Assembly (NCBI GenBank): GCA_934230685.1
Contig: CAKQFF010000102.1
Location: forward strand, 1 to 6,904
Length of the DNA: 6,904 bases
Source of the DNA: an uncultured Prevotella sp.
GTDB taxonomy: Bacteria > Bacteroidota > Bacteroidia > Bacteroidales > Bacteroidaceae
Reading direction: 5' to 3'
This document shows positions 6,801 to 6,904 of the stretch, one piece after another. The notes under the pieces were generated by a model. That model saw only the letters and a list, made by a program, of their open reading frames with translations. It was not told where the DNA came from and did not search any database. Both the position numbers and the translations under genes were made by a program. Each line of letters opens with the position of its first letter. Position 1 is the first letter of the stretch.

Positions 6801-6825
6801 TATATGGCAGGAAAACCTCCATATA
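6801..6825 (-). terminator. Hairpin, possible terminator for a minus-strand gene beyond the right edge
   Basis: TATATGG (6801-6807) pairs with CCATATA (6819-6825), and AGG (6809-6811) pairs with CCT (6816-6818) around an AAAA loop, with one bulged C. Read on the minus strand, the stem is followed by TCTCTTTTTATT, a T-rich tract suited to intrinsic termination. On the plus strand the flank is A-rich, so it would not terminate the LtaS-like transcript. Confidence 0.4.
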
Positions 6826-6875
6826 GATATATAAATAAAAATATAAGTAAGTGATCTAAATTATTTATATATATC
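6826..6875. repeat. A/T-only inverted repeat
   Basis: GATATATAAATAA (6826-6838) is the reverse complement of TTATTTATATATC, found at 6861-6875 with two extra bases (TTATTTATATATATC). The arms flank a loop of 22 bases. Pure A/T arms make chance pairing quite possible. Confidence 0.35.
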
Positions 6876-6904
6876 AGTACTAATATGGTTCATTTTCCGT
6901 TTTA

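Larger units (their letters stand above)
6544..6904. other. Non-coding tail with repeats, no gene seen
   Basis: These 361 bases contain no plausible coding sequence. They hold a T-run just after the LtaS-like stop (6565-6571), a direct repeat pair, a minus-strand promoter pattern, a cluster of GTCA elements and two inverted repeats. From about 6755 to the right edge the sequence is much richer in A and T than the genes. An ATG at 6885 on the plus strand has only six codons before the edge. On the minus strand all frames stop within about 45 bases of the edge, so at most the extreme end of a neighbouring gene lies here. Confidence 0.6.

Noticed and set aside
6885..6904. Possible plus-strand gene start at the right edge
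   Set aside because: Only six codons are visible, so there is no way to tell a start from chance.

Overview
The window looks like chromosomal DNA from a Gram-negative member of the Bacteroidales (Prevotella- or Muribaculaceae-like). Three things suggest this. The first gene encodes a dipeptidyl peptidase IV very close to the Porphyromonas/Bacteroides type. The genes lack Shine-Dalgarno sequences and have A/T-rich leaders. Upstream regions repeatedly carry the Bacteroidota promoter pattern (TAnnTTTG with a TTG about 20 bases further upstream). The genus is an inference.

Layout from left to right. Four genes lie on the minus strand and are read right to left: a PAP2 membrane phosphatase (3865-4449), a secreted alpha/beta-hydrolase (2891-3754), an MgtC/SapB-family membrane protein (2203-2862) and dipeptidyl peptidase IV (2108 to beyond the left edge, with its last few dozen codons missing). 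The hydrolase and MgtC-family genes are 28 bases apart and probably share a transcript from a promoter near 3785-3815. DPP IV has its own well-formed promoter at 2148-2179. Diverging from the PAP2 gene on the plus strand is one large gene (4702-6543) for a five-pass membrane protein with an LtaS-like alkaline-phosphatase-fold domain, in which all key catalytic residues are present. The last 361 bases hold no convincing gene but contain repeats, a hairpin and a well-spaced promoter pattern pointing back (antisense) into the 3' end of the LtaS-like gene.

All five proteins are expected in the envelope: two are exported (DPP IV and the esterase) and three are membrane-embedded. The PAP2 phosphatase and LtaS-like transferase share a 252-base divergent control region, and both families act on phospholipid or isoprenoid-phosphate chemistry on the outer face of the inner membrane. 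They may cooperate in lipid head-group metabolism, but the sequence does not prove it. I found no mobile element, CRISPR array, tRNA or rRNA, and no clearly new multi-gene system. The most unusual points are the LtaS-like enzyme in a Gram-negative context and the antisense promoter with repeats downstream of it.
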